Shown piece by piece: positions 17,835-26,159 of a DNA stretch of 64,000 nucleotides. Origin of the DNA: JBCCMQ01 sp039179985 (lineage in GTDB: Bacteria; Pseudomonadota; Alphaproteobacteria; Rhodobacterales; Rhodobacteraceae); assembly GCA_039179985.1 (NCBI GenBank), contig JBCDED010000008.1:3843-67842 (forward strand). Direction: 5' to 3'. A program made the position numbers and the translations under genes. A model generated the notes under the pieces. It worked only from the letters and a program-made list of their open reading frames with translations, searched no databases and had not been told where the DNA came from. How positions within the stretch are numbered: position 1 is the stretch's first letter; each line of letters opens with the position of its first letter.

Positions 17835-18691
17835 CGGACCATGCCGGGATTTTAACGCTGAGCGAGAGCCAGTTTAACCAGGTGGCCCGGATGGTCCGCT
17901 CGGAGGCTGGCCTAGTTCTGGATACGGCCAAACGTCCAATGGTTCAGTCGCGCCTTTTAAAGCGACTGCGAACCCTAGAGTTGTCGTCCTTCGATGCATA
18001 TCTTGACGTTCTAGGAAAGGATGCTGACGGCGCTGAAAGGCTGGAGCTTATTTGCGCACTGACGACTAACGTCACCAATTTTTTTCGAGAGAACCACCAC
18101 TTCGAACAACTCAAGGCAGAGATCCTGCCAAAACTAAAACAGGCCGCCGGATCAAAGAAAATTCGGATCTGGTCCGCAGGGTGCTCATTTGGTCATGAGC
18201 CCTATTCGGTTGCGATGGCCTGCCTTCCATTTGTTGCAGCTCATCCGGATGTGGATTTGCGCATTCTTGCCACCGACATCGACCGCCACGCGATCGCCGT
18301 CGCCCGCGCCGGCATTTACACTGAGAACGCTCTGACCGGCGTACCGCCGACGGCACGGACAGAACACTTCTCATCGCTGGCCGACGGACGCCTGAAAATC
18401 GGCGAAACACTTCGGAGGATGGTCAGTTTCCAGCCCCTCAATCTGCTGGACGCCTGGCCAATGAAGGGGCGTTTCGATGTCATTTTTTGCCGCAACGTCG
18501 TCATCTATTTCGACCCTGACACCCAGAACCAACTTTGGCGGCGGTTCCACGAGGCCCTGACACCGGAAGGCTGGCTCTTTGTGGGACATTCGGAGCGCAT
18601 TCCGGACCGCGGCATGGAGATCTTTGAGCCTGCGGGGGTCACCAGCTACCGGAAACCTGTACCGCCGGAACGGCAGCCCCGGGCGGTGTAA
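17831..18691 (+). CDS. cheR: Chemotaxis receptor methyltransferase CheR
   Basis: 286 residues. SAM-dependent methylation of receptor glutamates. An N-terminal helical domain is followed by LICALTTNVTNFFREN and the SAM-binding core WSAGCSFGHEPYSVAM. ILATDIDRHAIAVARAGIY and DVIFCRNVVIYFD come next, all standard CheR motifs. The first third reads somewhat lower in GC than its neighbours but the frame is intact. The receptor at 43162-45801 ends in a CheR-docking-like pentapeptide, so this enzyme or a paralogue may tether there. Confidence 0.95.
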   Translation: MTDHAGILTLSESQFNQVARMVRSEAGLVLDTAKRPMVQSRLLKRLRTLELSSFDAYLDVLGKDADGAERLELICALTTNVTNFFRENHHFEQLKAEILPKLKQAAGSKKIRIWSAGCSFGHEPYSVAMACLPFVAAHPDVDLRILATDIDRHAIAVARAGIYTENALTGVPPTARTEHFSSLADGRLKIGETLRRMVSFQPLNLLDAWPMKGRFDVIFCRNVVIYFDPDTQNQLWRRFHEALTPEGWLFVGHSERIPDRGMEIFEPAGVTSYRKPVPPERQPRAV

Positions 18692-18722
18692 TGATCGAAA
18701 TCCGAGCCGGAGAGGCAAGAAC

Positions 18723-19109
18723 ATGTCCGTAAGGGAGAAGCTGCGGGTTATGGTCGTGGACGATATGTCGACGAGCCGGGGAGTATTGACGCAGGCGCTT
18801 GATGCCCTCGGCATACGAAACGTGGCCACCGCGCCGGACGGACCAACGGCGCTAAACGCCCTGGAAAACGCGCCGGTTCACCTTGTTATTTCGGATTTCA
18901 ACATGCCGGATATGAACGGCCTGCAGCTCCTCCATTCGCTGCGCACCGGGGCAAAGACAAAAGGGGTCGGTTTCATCCTGATAACCGGTCGGGCGGAGCC
19001 GGAGATTATCGACGGGGGCAAGCGTCTCGGAATGAACAACTTTCTCAAAAAACCGTTTGAAAAAGAGGATCTCAAGACGTGCATTGAAGCTGTGGTCGGA
19101 CGGCTTTGA
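18723..19109 (+). CDS. cheY: Second chemotaxis response regulator (CheY-like)
   Basis: 128-residue receiver domain: VVDDMSTSRG acid pocket (11-14), phosphoacceptor Asp58 in VISDFNMPDMNG, ITGRAEPEI switch region, Lys109/110 in FLKKPFEK. I start at the ATG at 18723 (GGAGAGGCAAG upstream) because the receiver begins there; the frame is open 48 codons further into cheR without similarity. Its stop overlaps the TTG start of the next small gene by 4 bases. Confidence 0.92.
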   Translation: MSVREKLRVMVVDDMSTSRGVLTQALDALGIRNVATAPDGPTALNALENAPVHLVISDFNMPDMNGLQLLHSLRTGAKTKGVGFILITGRAEPEIIDGGKRLGMNNFLKKPFEKEDLKTCIEAVVGRL

Positions 19110-19504
19110 CAGGGTCTGCGATCAAAAGCCCTGCGCGGGCTCCGGACCAACGGGTTCAAGCCTCTGTTCCTTTTGGCGACGTGCTGGGGTTTCTGGCAGC
19201 CGAACTGGATGAGCAGGCGCGCCAAGCAACCGCCATTGAAGCCATGGTGTCGCAGTTGATGGGACCGCGGGAGGCAGACCCGGACAGATTGCCAGATGTC
19301 CAGTTGCTCGATCTTCATACCCAAAGACTACGCGATATGGCCGAAGTGGCGCGCATTCTGGCCGATGGTGTTACAGCGGGTCAGGAAACGGTGGCCAGTC
19401 GGATCGCCAGGGACGTGAAGCTTGGCTCCCTTCGATCAACGTTCCTGGGCCAAGCAGATCTGGGTGACGACGAAACAAAGAAAGGCGACGCCGTTTTCTT
19501 TTGA
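19106..19504 (+). CDS. Uncharacterised protein of the chemotaxis operon
   Basis: 132 residues from a TTG at 19106 whose bases overlap the cheY2 stop (TTGA), the same coupling seen elsewhere in this operon. I do not recognise a domain. The predicted content is mostly helical, with a long amphipathic stretch from about residue 25 to 95 (LAAELDEQARQATAIEAM..., LHTQRLRDMAEVARILADGV), resembling a coiled-coil or four-helix protein. No cysteine, no membrane segment and no signal peptide. Position makes a chemotaxis adaptor or CheZ-like role conceivable, but no phosphatase motif was seen. Confidence 0.7.
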   Translation: MTGSAIKSPARAPDQRVQASVPFGDVLGFLAAELDEQARQATAIEAMVSQLMGPREADPDRLPDVQLLDLHTQRLRDMAEVARILADGVTAGQETVASRIARDVKLGSLRSTFLGQADLGDDETKKGDAVFF

Positions 19505-19751
19505 CAACCCGTGGCAGGGCGACTGAAGCCAAGCGCGGCAATGGGCGCCCACCATGAGCGCGCTGGCAAGAACGGGGAAACCCCGGCCTGTTCGCGCGGT
19601 TCCTCCCAGTGGATCGCCAGTTGGTGAGACCAGGCAGTGCCGGGGCCGGCAACTTGGGGCGGGCGAGACAGACCAAAGAGGATGCCAACCGGGGCACGCA
19701 GATCACGCCGGCCGGGCCAAGCAACGACGGCAGGATCCGCCGCGCGTGACC

Positions 19752-20279
19752 CTAAAGAAGTTCCAAATCTGCACCGGCGCCGGAGACCGCAACCACGCGC
19801 TCAACAGGTGCGGCGTCGACGGTGCGAATGCGGGCACGTCCGCTGGAGGGATGGAACTCCAGCCGACGCGCCTGAAAGCCGCCCACGTCCTGCGCCAGAC
19901 AGGGCAGCCCTTCAACATCTAGGAAACGGCGGACATCGGCAAAGTTCCGGGCGCCGGCGGCCCCCAAGCCCGAACTGAGCAGCGCGCCGCCGAAGACCTT
20001 GGCTTCGAGCCGCTCTTTCGCGGCTCCGGTCTTGATCAATCCGTTGATAAGAAGCTCCATGGCGTGGGTCGCCATTTGCCCTGCGCGGGCCCCCGATGAT
20101 GTGTCATCGGCGAGCAGAATATGGTTCATCCCGCCGATCCCGGCTATCGGATCATGCAGGCAGACGCTGACACAGGACCCTAGCACCGTGTGAAAGACCG
20201 TGTGGCCGTCGGTGCCGATCGCCATTTCACCCTGGGTGACATACCGTCGGTGCGTGCTTTCGAACCCGCTAGTGGACAC
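19752..20279 (-). CDS. cheD: Chemoreceptor glutamine deamidase CheD
   Basis: 175 residues from a GTG at 20279 that overlaps the cheB stop by 11 bases. CheD deamidates glutamines of receptors. The catalytic Cys36 in TVLGSCVSVCLHD and His53 in GGMNHILLAD are present, as are ARAGQMATHAMELLINGLI and the KVFGGA block. The frame is open upstream inside cheB, but CheD similarity begins at this GTG. It runs convergently to the cheY2-side genes, with about 250 bases between them in which I see only a small hairpin (CGGGG-AAA-CCCCG, 19573-19585). Confidence 0.92.
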   Translation of the reverse strand: MSTSGFESTHRRYVTQGEMAIGTDGHTVFHTVLGSCVSVCLHDPIAGIGGMNHILLADDTSSGARAGQMATHAMELLINGLIKTGAAKERLEAKVFGGALLSSGLGAAGARNFADVRRFLDVEGLPCLAQDVGGFQARRLEFHPSSGRARIRTVDAAPVERVVAVSGAGADLELL

Positions 20280-21324
20280 GCGGGTCCCCTGCCCCGGAAC
20301 ACGACGTGCGGGCCAGGATCGCGGTGGCCATTTCGTCAAGTTCCACCTGTTCTTCGACGGCCCCAAGAATATGGGCGGCTTTCGGCATTCCGTAAACCAC
20401 GCTGCTGGCATCGTCCTGCCCCAGCGTGCGCGCACCGGCTTTGCGCAGGGCAAGCAAACCTTCTGCGCCGTCCTTGCCCATGCCCGTCAGAATGACGCCG
20501 ACACATGTCGCAGAATAAGACACGCAGCTTTCAAATAGCACATCCACAGAGGGTCTGTGGCCTGAGCGCGGCGGCCCTTCTTTCAGGGCGATCCGCGGGC
20601 GGTTCGGGGGGCCTTCGAGGGTGAGATGCGTTGACCCGCCGGGCGCGATATAAACATGGCCCTGCGCCGGATTGGTGCCGTGACGGGCAAGCGCAACCGT
20701 GAGCGGCAGCATGGCATTGAGACGGTCGGCGAAACTGGACAGAAAGTTCTGGGGCATATGCTGGGTGATCAGGGTCGGCGGCCCGTTTTGCGGGTACCGG
20801 CTGAGGACACGTTCGATGGCGTCGACGCCACCGGTGGAAGCGCCAAGCATGACCAGATGTCCGTTCCAGCGGAAGCCTTGAGTTGCGGGCCGTGCCGGCG
20901 CCTGACGGCCCGAGATACGCGCACCCGCAGCCGTGTGGATGCTGCGGCAAAGGCTGTCGGCGAAGATGCCGTCGGTCATTTCATGGGCTGCCGAGGGTTT
21001 GCCGAGGCAATCGACCGCGGCGGCCGCCAATGCCTCTACCGCGACGTCGCTGCCGCGTTTGGTGAGATGCGACAACATCACCACAGGCATGGGTCGCAAG
21101 TCCATGATCTTTTGCAGAAATTCTGTCCCACTCATCCGCGGCATTTCGACATCGAGCGTGATCACATCGGGGTTGAGCGCCTTGATCGCCGCGCGCGCCT
21201 CATAGGCATCTGCCGCTTCACCCACCACCGTGATCGTTGGATCCTTGGAAAGCGCCAAGCGCACAAGCTGACGGATGGTGCGGGAATCGTCCACCACAAG
21301 GACACGTGGTCCGCCCCCGGTCAC
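20269..21324 (-). CDS. cheB: Chemotaxis response regulator/methylesterase CheB
   Basis: 351 residues from a GTG at 21324. Receiver domain 1-125 with phospho-Asp58 in VITLDVEMPRMSG; linker; C-terminal methylesterase/deamidase with catalytic Ser in GASTGGVDAIERVL, His in ITQHMPQNF and Asp in LTGMGKDGAEGL. It opposes CheR in adaptation. It is co-transcribed with cheD leftward and convergent to the rest of the che cluster. Confidence 0.95.
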   Translation of the reverse strand: MTGGGPRVLVVDDSRTIRQLVRLALSKDPTITVVGEAADAYEARAAIKALNPDVITLDVEMPRMSGTEFLQKIMDLRPMPVVMLSHLTKRGSDVAVEALAAAAVDCLGKPSAAHEMTDGIFADSLCRSIHTAAGARISGRQAPARPATQGFRWNGHLVMLGASTGGVDAIERVLSRYPQNGPPTLITQHMPQNFLSSFADRLNAMLPLTVALARHGTNPAQGHVYIAPGGSTHLTLEGPPNRPRIALKEGPPRSGHRPSVDVLFESCVSYSATCVGVILTGMGKDGAEGLLALRKAGARTLGQDDASSVVYGMPKAAHILGAVEEQVELDEMATAILARTSCSGAGDPRVH

Positions 21325-21511
21325 CCCAGCCCCCGGGCGTCATCGCTGTCTGTGGGGTTTAACACCTGTCTTTCTGGCATGGGCCACCTCAATGCATCTC
21401 GGCTTGCACTCCGCACCCTCCACCTGTCGGCTAAAGAAATGTTTAAGCAGCGGATTTTTGAGATGCCGCCTTGCGCCGAAGCGGCGGCTCGCGCAGGTTG
21501 CGTCTGACCCC

Positions 21512-22948
21512 ATGGACACTCTGGCTGACATCAAGATCATAAACGGGCGCCTCGTGACGCCGGACGGCGTGCGACAGGCCGCGCTGACGGCCACCGGTGG
21601 CCTGATCACGGGCATTGGAACTGACCTGCCAGAGGCACGGAGGACGATCGATGCGAAGGGCAACTGGGTTCTGCCCGGCGGCGTCGACTCGCATGCCCAT
21701 ATCGAGCAGCGTTCGGGCATGGGGCTGTTCAATGCCGATACGTTCGAGACCGCGACGGCCTCGGCTGCGCTTGGCGGGACGACGACGGTGATCTCTTTTG
21801 CGGCGCAGTCGAAGGGGGAGCGCTTGCGGACAACGGTCGAACACTACGCGGCACGGTCCCGGCGTGGCGCGCGGATCGATCATGCGTTTCACCTGTCGAT
21901 CTCGGACACCAACGCCCCTGATTTTGAAAGCGATCTCAAGAATTTGGCAGATGAAGGTCATAGGTCTCTTAAGGTATTCACGACCTACAACATCGGCCTG
22001 AATGACGCCCAGATTCTGGGAGTTCTGATGGCCGCGCGGGAGGCTGGCCAGTTGGTCTGCGTGCATGCGGAAAACGATGCGATGATCGCCTGGATGCGCG
22101 CCGCGCTTGTCGCACGTGGAAAAACGGCCCCGCCTTGGCACGCGGTCAGCCGGCCGCGCCTTGCGGAGGTCGAGGCGGTCGGCCGGATTTGTACCTTCGC
22201 GGAGTTCACCGGGACACCCGTGATGTTGTTCCACATCTCGACCGTCGAGGCGCTCGGCGTCATTGCCGCAACCCGGAAAAGAGGCGGGCCGGTCTGGGCC
22301 GAGACCTGTCCCCATTACCTTCTGAGCGACGATAACGTTCTGACCCGGGCGGATGGCGGGAAATGGATGTGCTCACCGCCGCAGCGAACGGCCGAGGACA
22401 GTGCGGCACTCTGGCAGGGTCTGGCAGACGGCACGCTTGATCTGGTCTCGTCCGACCACGCGCCCTACCGCTACGATGAGACGGGCAAACTGGCCAATGG
22501 ACCGGGCGCGCCATTCACGGAGATCGCCAACGGGCTACCGGGCCTGCAGACGCGCCTGCCGCTTCTCTTCGATGCCATGGTCAGCGGTGACAAGGGCGGC
22601 GTCGAGGCTTTTGCCCGAGTGACGGCGACGGCACCGGCGGATCTCTACGGGCTGCCCGGCAAAGGCCGGATCGCGGCGGGGGCGGATGCGGATCTGGTGA
22701 TCTGGGACCCCGCGCGGCGCTGGACCTATGGTGCGAACGATCTGGCCGACAATGTGGGCTATAATCCATGGGAGGGTCACAGCGTGACGGGATGGCCTGT
22801 GCTCGTAGTGCAGCGCGGGCGGGTCATTGTGGAGGACGGCAAATTGCTGGCAGAACCAGGGGATGGCAAATGGCTGGAGCGTCCCGCGCTTGGGGCGACC
22901 CCGCCCGCTGCCCCGGCACCCGAAGTGCGCGAGATGGGAGGGTTCTAA
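21512..22948 (+). CDS. Dihydropyrimidinase/D-hydantoinase family amidohydrolase
   Basis: 478-residue cyclic amidohydrolase that would open dihydropyrimidine or hydantoin rings using two metal ions. Metal ligands are visible: HAHIEQ at the start of the barrel, the Lys in HRSLKVFTTYN that is carboxylated in the family, His in CVHAEND, His in LFHISTVEAL and Asp in LVSSDHAPYRYD. The ATG at 21512 follows a 187-base gap from divergent cheB; the frame is open 79 codons upstream but runs over that gap. A VOC protein and DapA-like aldolase follow at once, so it probably opens a catabolic operon. The substrate is not predictable. Confidence 0.9.
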   Translation: MDTLADIKIINGRLVTPDGVRQAALTATGGLITGIGTDLPEARRTIDAKGNWVLPGGVDSHAHIEQRSGMGLFNADTFETATASAALGGTTTVISFAAQSKGERLRTTVEHYAARSRRGARIDHAFHLSISDTNAPDFESDLKNLADEGHRSLKVFTTYNIGLNDAQILGVLMAAREAGQLVCVHAENDAMIAWMRAALVARGKTAPPWHAVSRPRLAEVEAVGRICTFAEFTGTPVMLFHISTVEALGVIAATRKRGGPVWAETCPHYLLSDDNVLTRADGGKWMCSPPQRTAEDSAALWQGLADGTLDLVSSDHAPYRYDETGKLANGPGAPFTEIANGLPGLQTRLPLLFDAMVSGDKGGVEAFARVTATAPADLYGLPGKGRIAAGADADLVIWDPARRWTYGANDLADNVGYNPWEGHSVTGWPVLVVQRGRVIVEDGKLLAEPGDGKWLERPALGATPPAAPAPEVREMGGF

Positions 22949-22949
22949 G

Positions 22950-23342
22950 ATGACCGAGCGACCGAGCGACACACCGATCCTTGGGATCACGTTTTTCTAT
23001 TACCGCGACCTGGCGGCGGCGATGGCGTTCTATGAAGAGGTGATGGGGCTGCAGCTTGCTATCGATCAAGGGTGGTGCAAGATCTACCGCATCTGCCCGG
23101 GGGCCCATGTGGGACTGGTTGATGAAAGCCGGGGCATGCACCGTGCGGCAGAGGTCAAACCGGTTCAGCTTTGCATCCGGGTGGCGGATGTGGACGGCTG
23201 GTATGCCTACGCGGCGGCGCAACATCTGCCCGGGTTGAGCGATCTCTTCCAAAACGACGCCCTTGGCATCCGCGCCTTCGTGTTTGACGATCCAGAAGGC
23301 TACCAGATTGAAATTCAGTCGGCCACGCGCGACGGCGCCTGA
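22950..23342 (+). CDS. VOC-superfamily (glyoxalase-like) protein
   Basis: 130-residue vicinal-oxygen-chelate fold protein. LGITFFYYRDLAAAMAFYEEVMGL is the first beta-alpha unit; VKPVQLCIRVADVDGWYAYA starts the second; and FVFDDPEGYQIEIQ ends it with the usual metal-Glu position. It starts 1 base after the hydantoinase stop, with GGGAGG upstream, so it is translationally linked. It could be a lyase, dioxygenase or isomerase acting on the hydantoinase product. Confidence 0.85.
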   Translation: MTERPSDTPILGITFFYYRDLAAAMAFYEEVMGLQLAIDQGWCKIYRICPGAHVGLVDESRGMHRAAEVKPVQLCIRVADVDGWYAYAAAQHLPGLSDLFQNDALGIRAFVFDDPEGYQIEIQSATRDGA

Positions 23343-23364
23343 GCAGGAAGAAAGGGTTGCAGGA

Positions 23365-24279
23365 ATGCTTGATGAAACCGCCAAAGGCGTCTTTACGATC
23401 GCCGCCACACCCTTTTTGCCGGACGGCGCACTCGACCTCGGCAGCGTCGACAGTATGGTCGATTTCTATGTCGAGAAAGGCGCAACCGGGCTCACGATCC
23501 TTGGCATCATGGGCGAGGCGGGCAAGCTGACGGCGCAGGAAAGCCACGATGTCATACGCCGCGTGACCGGGCGCACCGACCTGCCGGTCATCGTGGGCGT
23601 CACGGCTCCGGGCTTTGCCGCGATGACCGCGCTTGCGAGAGACGCCATGGAGGCGGGCGCGGCGGGCGTCATGGTCGCACCAACAGGCGCCCTGAAGACG
23701 GACGCGCAGGTCCTAAGTTACTTCCTGAACGCCGCTGAAGCATTGGGGGATATCCCTTTCGTTTTGCAGGATTTTCCGCTGGTGACTAACGTTGTTGTGC
23801 CAGTGCATGTGATCCTGTCGGTCGTCGAGCAGTGCCCGACCTGTGTTATGCTGAAGCATGAGGACTGGCCGGGGCTGGAAAAGATCACGGCGCTGCGGAC
23901 AGCCTCGGATCGGGGCGCACGGCGAATTTCGATCCTCTGCGGCAATGGCGGGCAGTTCCTGACCGAAGAGATGATGCGCGGTGCAGACGGCGCGATGACG
24001 GGATTCGCGTACCCTGAGATGATGGCGGGCGTTGTGGCTGCGGCTGAGGCCGGCGATATGGACCGGGCGCAGGATATCTTTGACGCCTACCTGCCGCTTG
24101 TACGCTATGAAAGCCAGCCGGGTCTTGGGCTGGCCATCCGCAAACACATCCTCGCCCGCCGCGGCGCTATCGCCCACCCCACAGTCCGCAACCCCGGCCC
24201 GTCGCTGACGGCAGATACCCTCACGGAAATCGAGCGCCTGATTGCCCGGCAGGAGGCCCGGCTCGCGCGCCTAGGCTGA
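23365..24279 (+). CDS. Dihydrodipicolinate-synthase/NAL-family aldolase-like protein
   Basis: 304-residue Schiff-base aldolase fold. The catalytic Lys164 is in CVMLKHEDWPG, and the pyruvate-binding-type LGIMGEAGKLTAQE is present. The Tyr of the classical LYNxP motif is replaced by Gln135 (LQDFP), as in a subgroup of the family that is not lysine-biosynthetic, so this is not dapA. It follows the VOC gene by 22 bases with AGGA before the ATG at 23365. It is probably a lyase or hydratase on the same catabolic route. Confidence 0.87.
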   Translation: MLDETAKGVFTIAATPFLPDGALDLGSVDSMVDFYVEKGATGLTILGIMGEAGKLTAQESHDVIRRVTGRTDLPVIVGVTAPGFAAMTALARDAMEAGAAGVMVAPTGALKTDAQVLSYFLNAAEALGDIPFVLQDFPLVTNVVVPVHVILSVVEQCPTCVMLKHEDWPGLEKITALRTASDRGARRISILCGNGGQFLTEEMMRGADGAMTGFAYPEMMAGVVAAAEAGDMDRAQDIFDAYLPLVRYESQPGLGLAIRKHILARRGAIAHPTVRNPGPSLTADTLTEIERLIARQEARLARLG

Positions 24280-24346
24280 CCCCGGGGCTGACCACCCCAA
24301 CACGACGGGCTTGCCAGACTGGGGCGTTTGAATTACCGCTCAATAA

Positions 24347-24500
24347 GCGACGGGAGAATCCGGGGGCGACCCCGGTGCCGAAGGAGCAACCGCCCCGGTA
24401 AACTCTCAGGCACAAAGGACCGTCGCGACACTGACACTCTGGAGAGAGGCGCGCCGCGCCCGCCGAAGGGATAACGATCTCAGGCGAAAGGACAGAGGGG
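24347..24500 (+). promoter_or_regulatory. Tandem glycine riboswitch
   Basis: Two consecutive glycine aptamers precede gcvT. The first (24347-24426) has GCGACGGGAGA, the conserved GCCGAAGGAGCAA, CTCTCAGGCA and AAAGGAC, closed by GTCGC. The second (about 24433-24500) has ACTCTGGAGAG, GCCGAAGGGATAA, CTCAGGC and GAAAGGACAGAG. These are the hallmark sequences of the gcvT RNA family. In known examples glycine binding turns on the glycine cleavage operon. The gcvT start is about 78 bases further. Confidence 0.95.
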
Positions 24501-24577
24501 GCATCGTCGGGCGGCAGCGCTGTCGCCCATGAACGGTGCCGGTCGGCCTTTTTGCCCCGGTTCAGGAAAGGGACGAC

Positions 24578-25723
24578 ATGACCGGGGAAGCAACCACAGC
24601 CGAACTGAAAGACACACCGCTGAGCGCGCTGCACGCCGAGCTTGGCGGCAAGATGGTACCTTTCGCGGGCTATACGCTTCCGGTGCAGTACCCCCTTGGT
24701 GTCATGAAAGAGCATCTGCACACGCGCGAAGCCTCGGGGCTTTTTGACGTCAGCCATATGGGGCAGATCCTGCTGACCGCGCCGTCGGGCCGGGCGGAAG
24801 ATGCGGCGCTTGCGCTGGAAGAACTGATCCCCGCGAACTACGCAGGGCTCGCGGAAGGGCGGCAAAGATATGGCTTTTTTACAAATTATACCGGTGGGAT
24901 AGAAGATGATCTTATGGTCGCAAATCGTGGCGACCACCTCTATCTGGTCGTGAATGCCGCCTGCAAGAAGGCGGATGAGGCGCATCTGCGCGCCCGCCTT
25001 GGCGATCGGCTGACGATCGAGGCTGTTACCGACCGCGCGCTTCTGGCCCTGCAGGGGCCTCGCGCGGCCGAATGCCTCTCTCGGATCGCACCCGTTACCG
25101 ACATGCGCTTCATGGATGTGGGCATCTTTGACAGCGCCCATGGCGCGCTCTGGATTTCGCGCTCGGGCTATACGGGCGAGGACGGGTTCGAAATCTCGGT
25201 ACAGGAAGATCAGGCTGTGCCATTCGCACGCGCGCTTCTGGCCATGGAGGCGGTGGCGCCCATCGGGCTTGGCGCGCGCGACAGCCTGCGGCTGGAGGCC
25301 GGGCTTTGCCTTTACGGCAATGACATCGACCAAGGCACCACGCCGGTGGAGGCCGATCTTGTCTGGGGCATTCAGAAGGCCCGACGCGCAGGGGGTGACC
25401 GCGCAGGCGGCTTTCCCGGTGCTGACATCATCCTTGGACAGATCGAGGATGGCGCTGCACGGAAACGGGTCGGCCTCTTGCCCGAAGGCCGCGCGCCCAT
25501 GCGGGAGGGCACCGCGATTTTCGAAAGCGCCGAGGCGGCGGATCCTTGCGGTCAGGTGACCTCTGGCGCCTTCGGGCCCTCCGTCGGCGCGCCCGTGTCC
25601 ATGGGTTATGTGCCAGCCCATCTTGGCATTGCCGGAACCCAACTGTTTGGCGAGGTCCGCGGCAAGCGCCTGCCCTGCCGCGTGACCACCATGCCCTTTC
25701 ACCCCCATGCCTACAAACGCTGA
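24578..25723 (+). CDS. gcvT: Glycine cleavage system T protein (aminomethyltransferase)
   Basis: 381 residues. It transfers the aminomethyl carbon from lipoyl-GcvH to tetrahydrofolate, releasing ammonia. Family motifs: LHAELGGKMVPFAGYTLPVQY, GLFDVSHMGQ, ALQGPRAAECLSRI, the folate-binding YTGEDGFEI, GLGARDSLRLEAGLCLYG and a C-terminal beta-barrel. The ATG at 24578 is preceded by AGGAAAGGGA; 14 upstream codons in frame overlap the riboswitch expression platform. First gene of gcvTHP. Confidence 0.97.
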   Translation: MTGEATTAELKDTPLSALHAELGGKMVPFAGYTLPVQYPLGVMKEHLHTREASGLFDVSHMGQILLTAPSGRAEDAALALEELIPANYAGLAEGRQRYGFFTNYTGGIEDDLMVANRGDHLYLVVNAACKKADEAHLRARLGDRLTIEAVTDRALLALQGPRAAECLSRIAPVTDMRFMDVGIFDSAHGALWISRSGYTGEDGFEISVQEDQAVPFARALLAMEAVAPIGLGARDSLRLEAGLCLYGNDIDQGTTPVEADLVWGIQKARRAGGDRAGGFPGADIILGQIEDGAARKRVGLLPEGRAPMREGTAIFESAEAADPCGQVTSGAFGPSVGAPVSMGYVPAHLGIAGTQLFGEVRGKRLPCRVTTMPFHPHAYKR

Positions 25724-25750
25724 AAACGCTAAACAAACAGGGAGACCAAA

Positions 25751-26110
25751 ATGAAATACACCGAAGAACACGAATGGCTGCGCGCCGAGGGCGATATCGT
25801 TGTGGTCGGGATCACCGAACATGCCTCGACGCAGCTTGGCGATGTGGTGTTCGTGGAACTGCCCGAGGTTGAGACAATGGTGGCGAAAGGCGACGAAATC
25901 GTTGTGATCGAAAGCGTCAAGGCCGCGTCCGACATCGTGGCGCCGCTCGACGGCGAGATCGTCGAAGTGAACGACGCGCTGACCGACAATCCCGCACTCG
26001 TCAACGAAGACCCCACCGGCGAAGCCTGGTTTTTCAAGCTAAAGGTCGAGGATACCGGTGCGCTTGACGATTACATGGACGAGGACGCCTACAAGGCCTT
26101 CATCGAATAA
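25751..26110 (+). CDS. gcvH: Glycine cleavage system H protein
   Basis: 119-residue lipoyl carrier shuttling the aminomethyl group from GcvP to GcvT. The lipoylated Lys58 lies in VVIESVKAASD. Typical N-terminal KYTEEHEWLRAEGD and GITEHASTQLGDVVFVELPEVG-like block. 27 bases after gcvT with AGGGAGA before the ATG. Confidence 0.97.
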   Translation: MKYTEEHEWLRAEGDIVVVGITEHASTQLGDVVFVELPEVETMVAKGDEIVVIESVKAASDIVAPLDGEIVEVNDALTDNPALVNEDPTGEAWFFKLKVEDTGALDDYMDEDAYKAFIE

Positions 26111-26159
26111 CGCCACCCGTTTCCGCACCGCCTAAAGGATCGTAACCCGAGGACCCGCC

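Noticed and set aside
23365..24279. Calling this gene dapA (lysine biosynthesis)
   Set aside because: The motif Tyr is replaced by Gln and the context is catabolic, so only the superfamily is supported.
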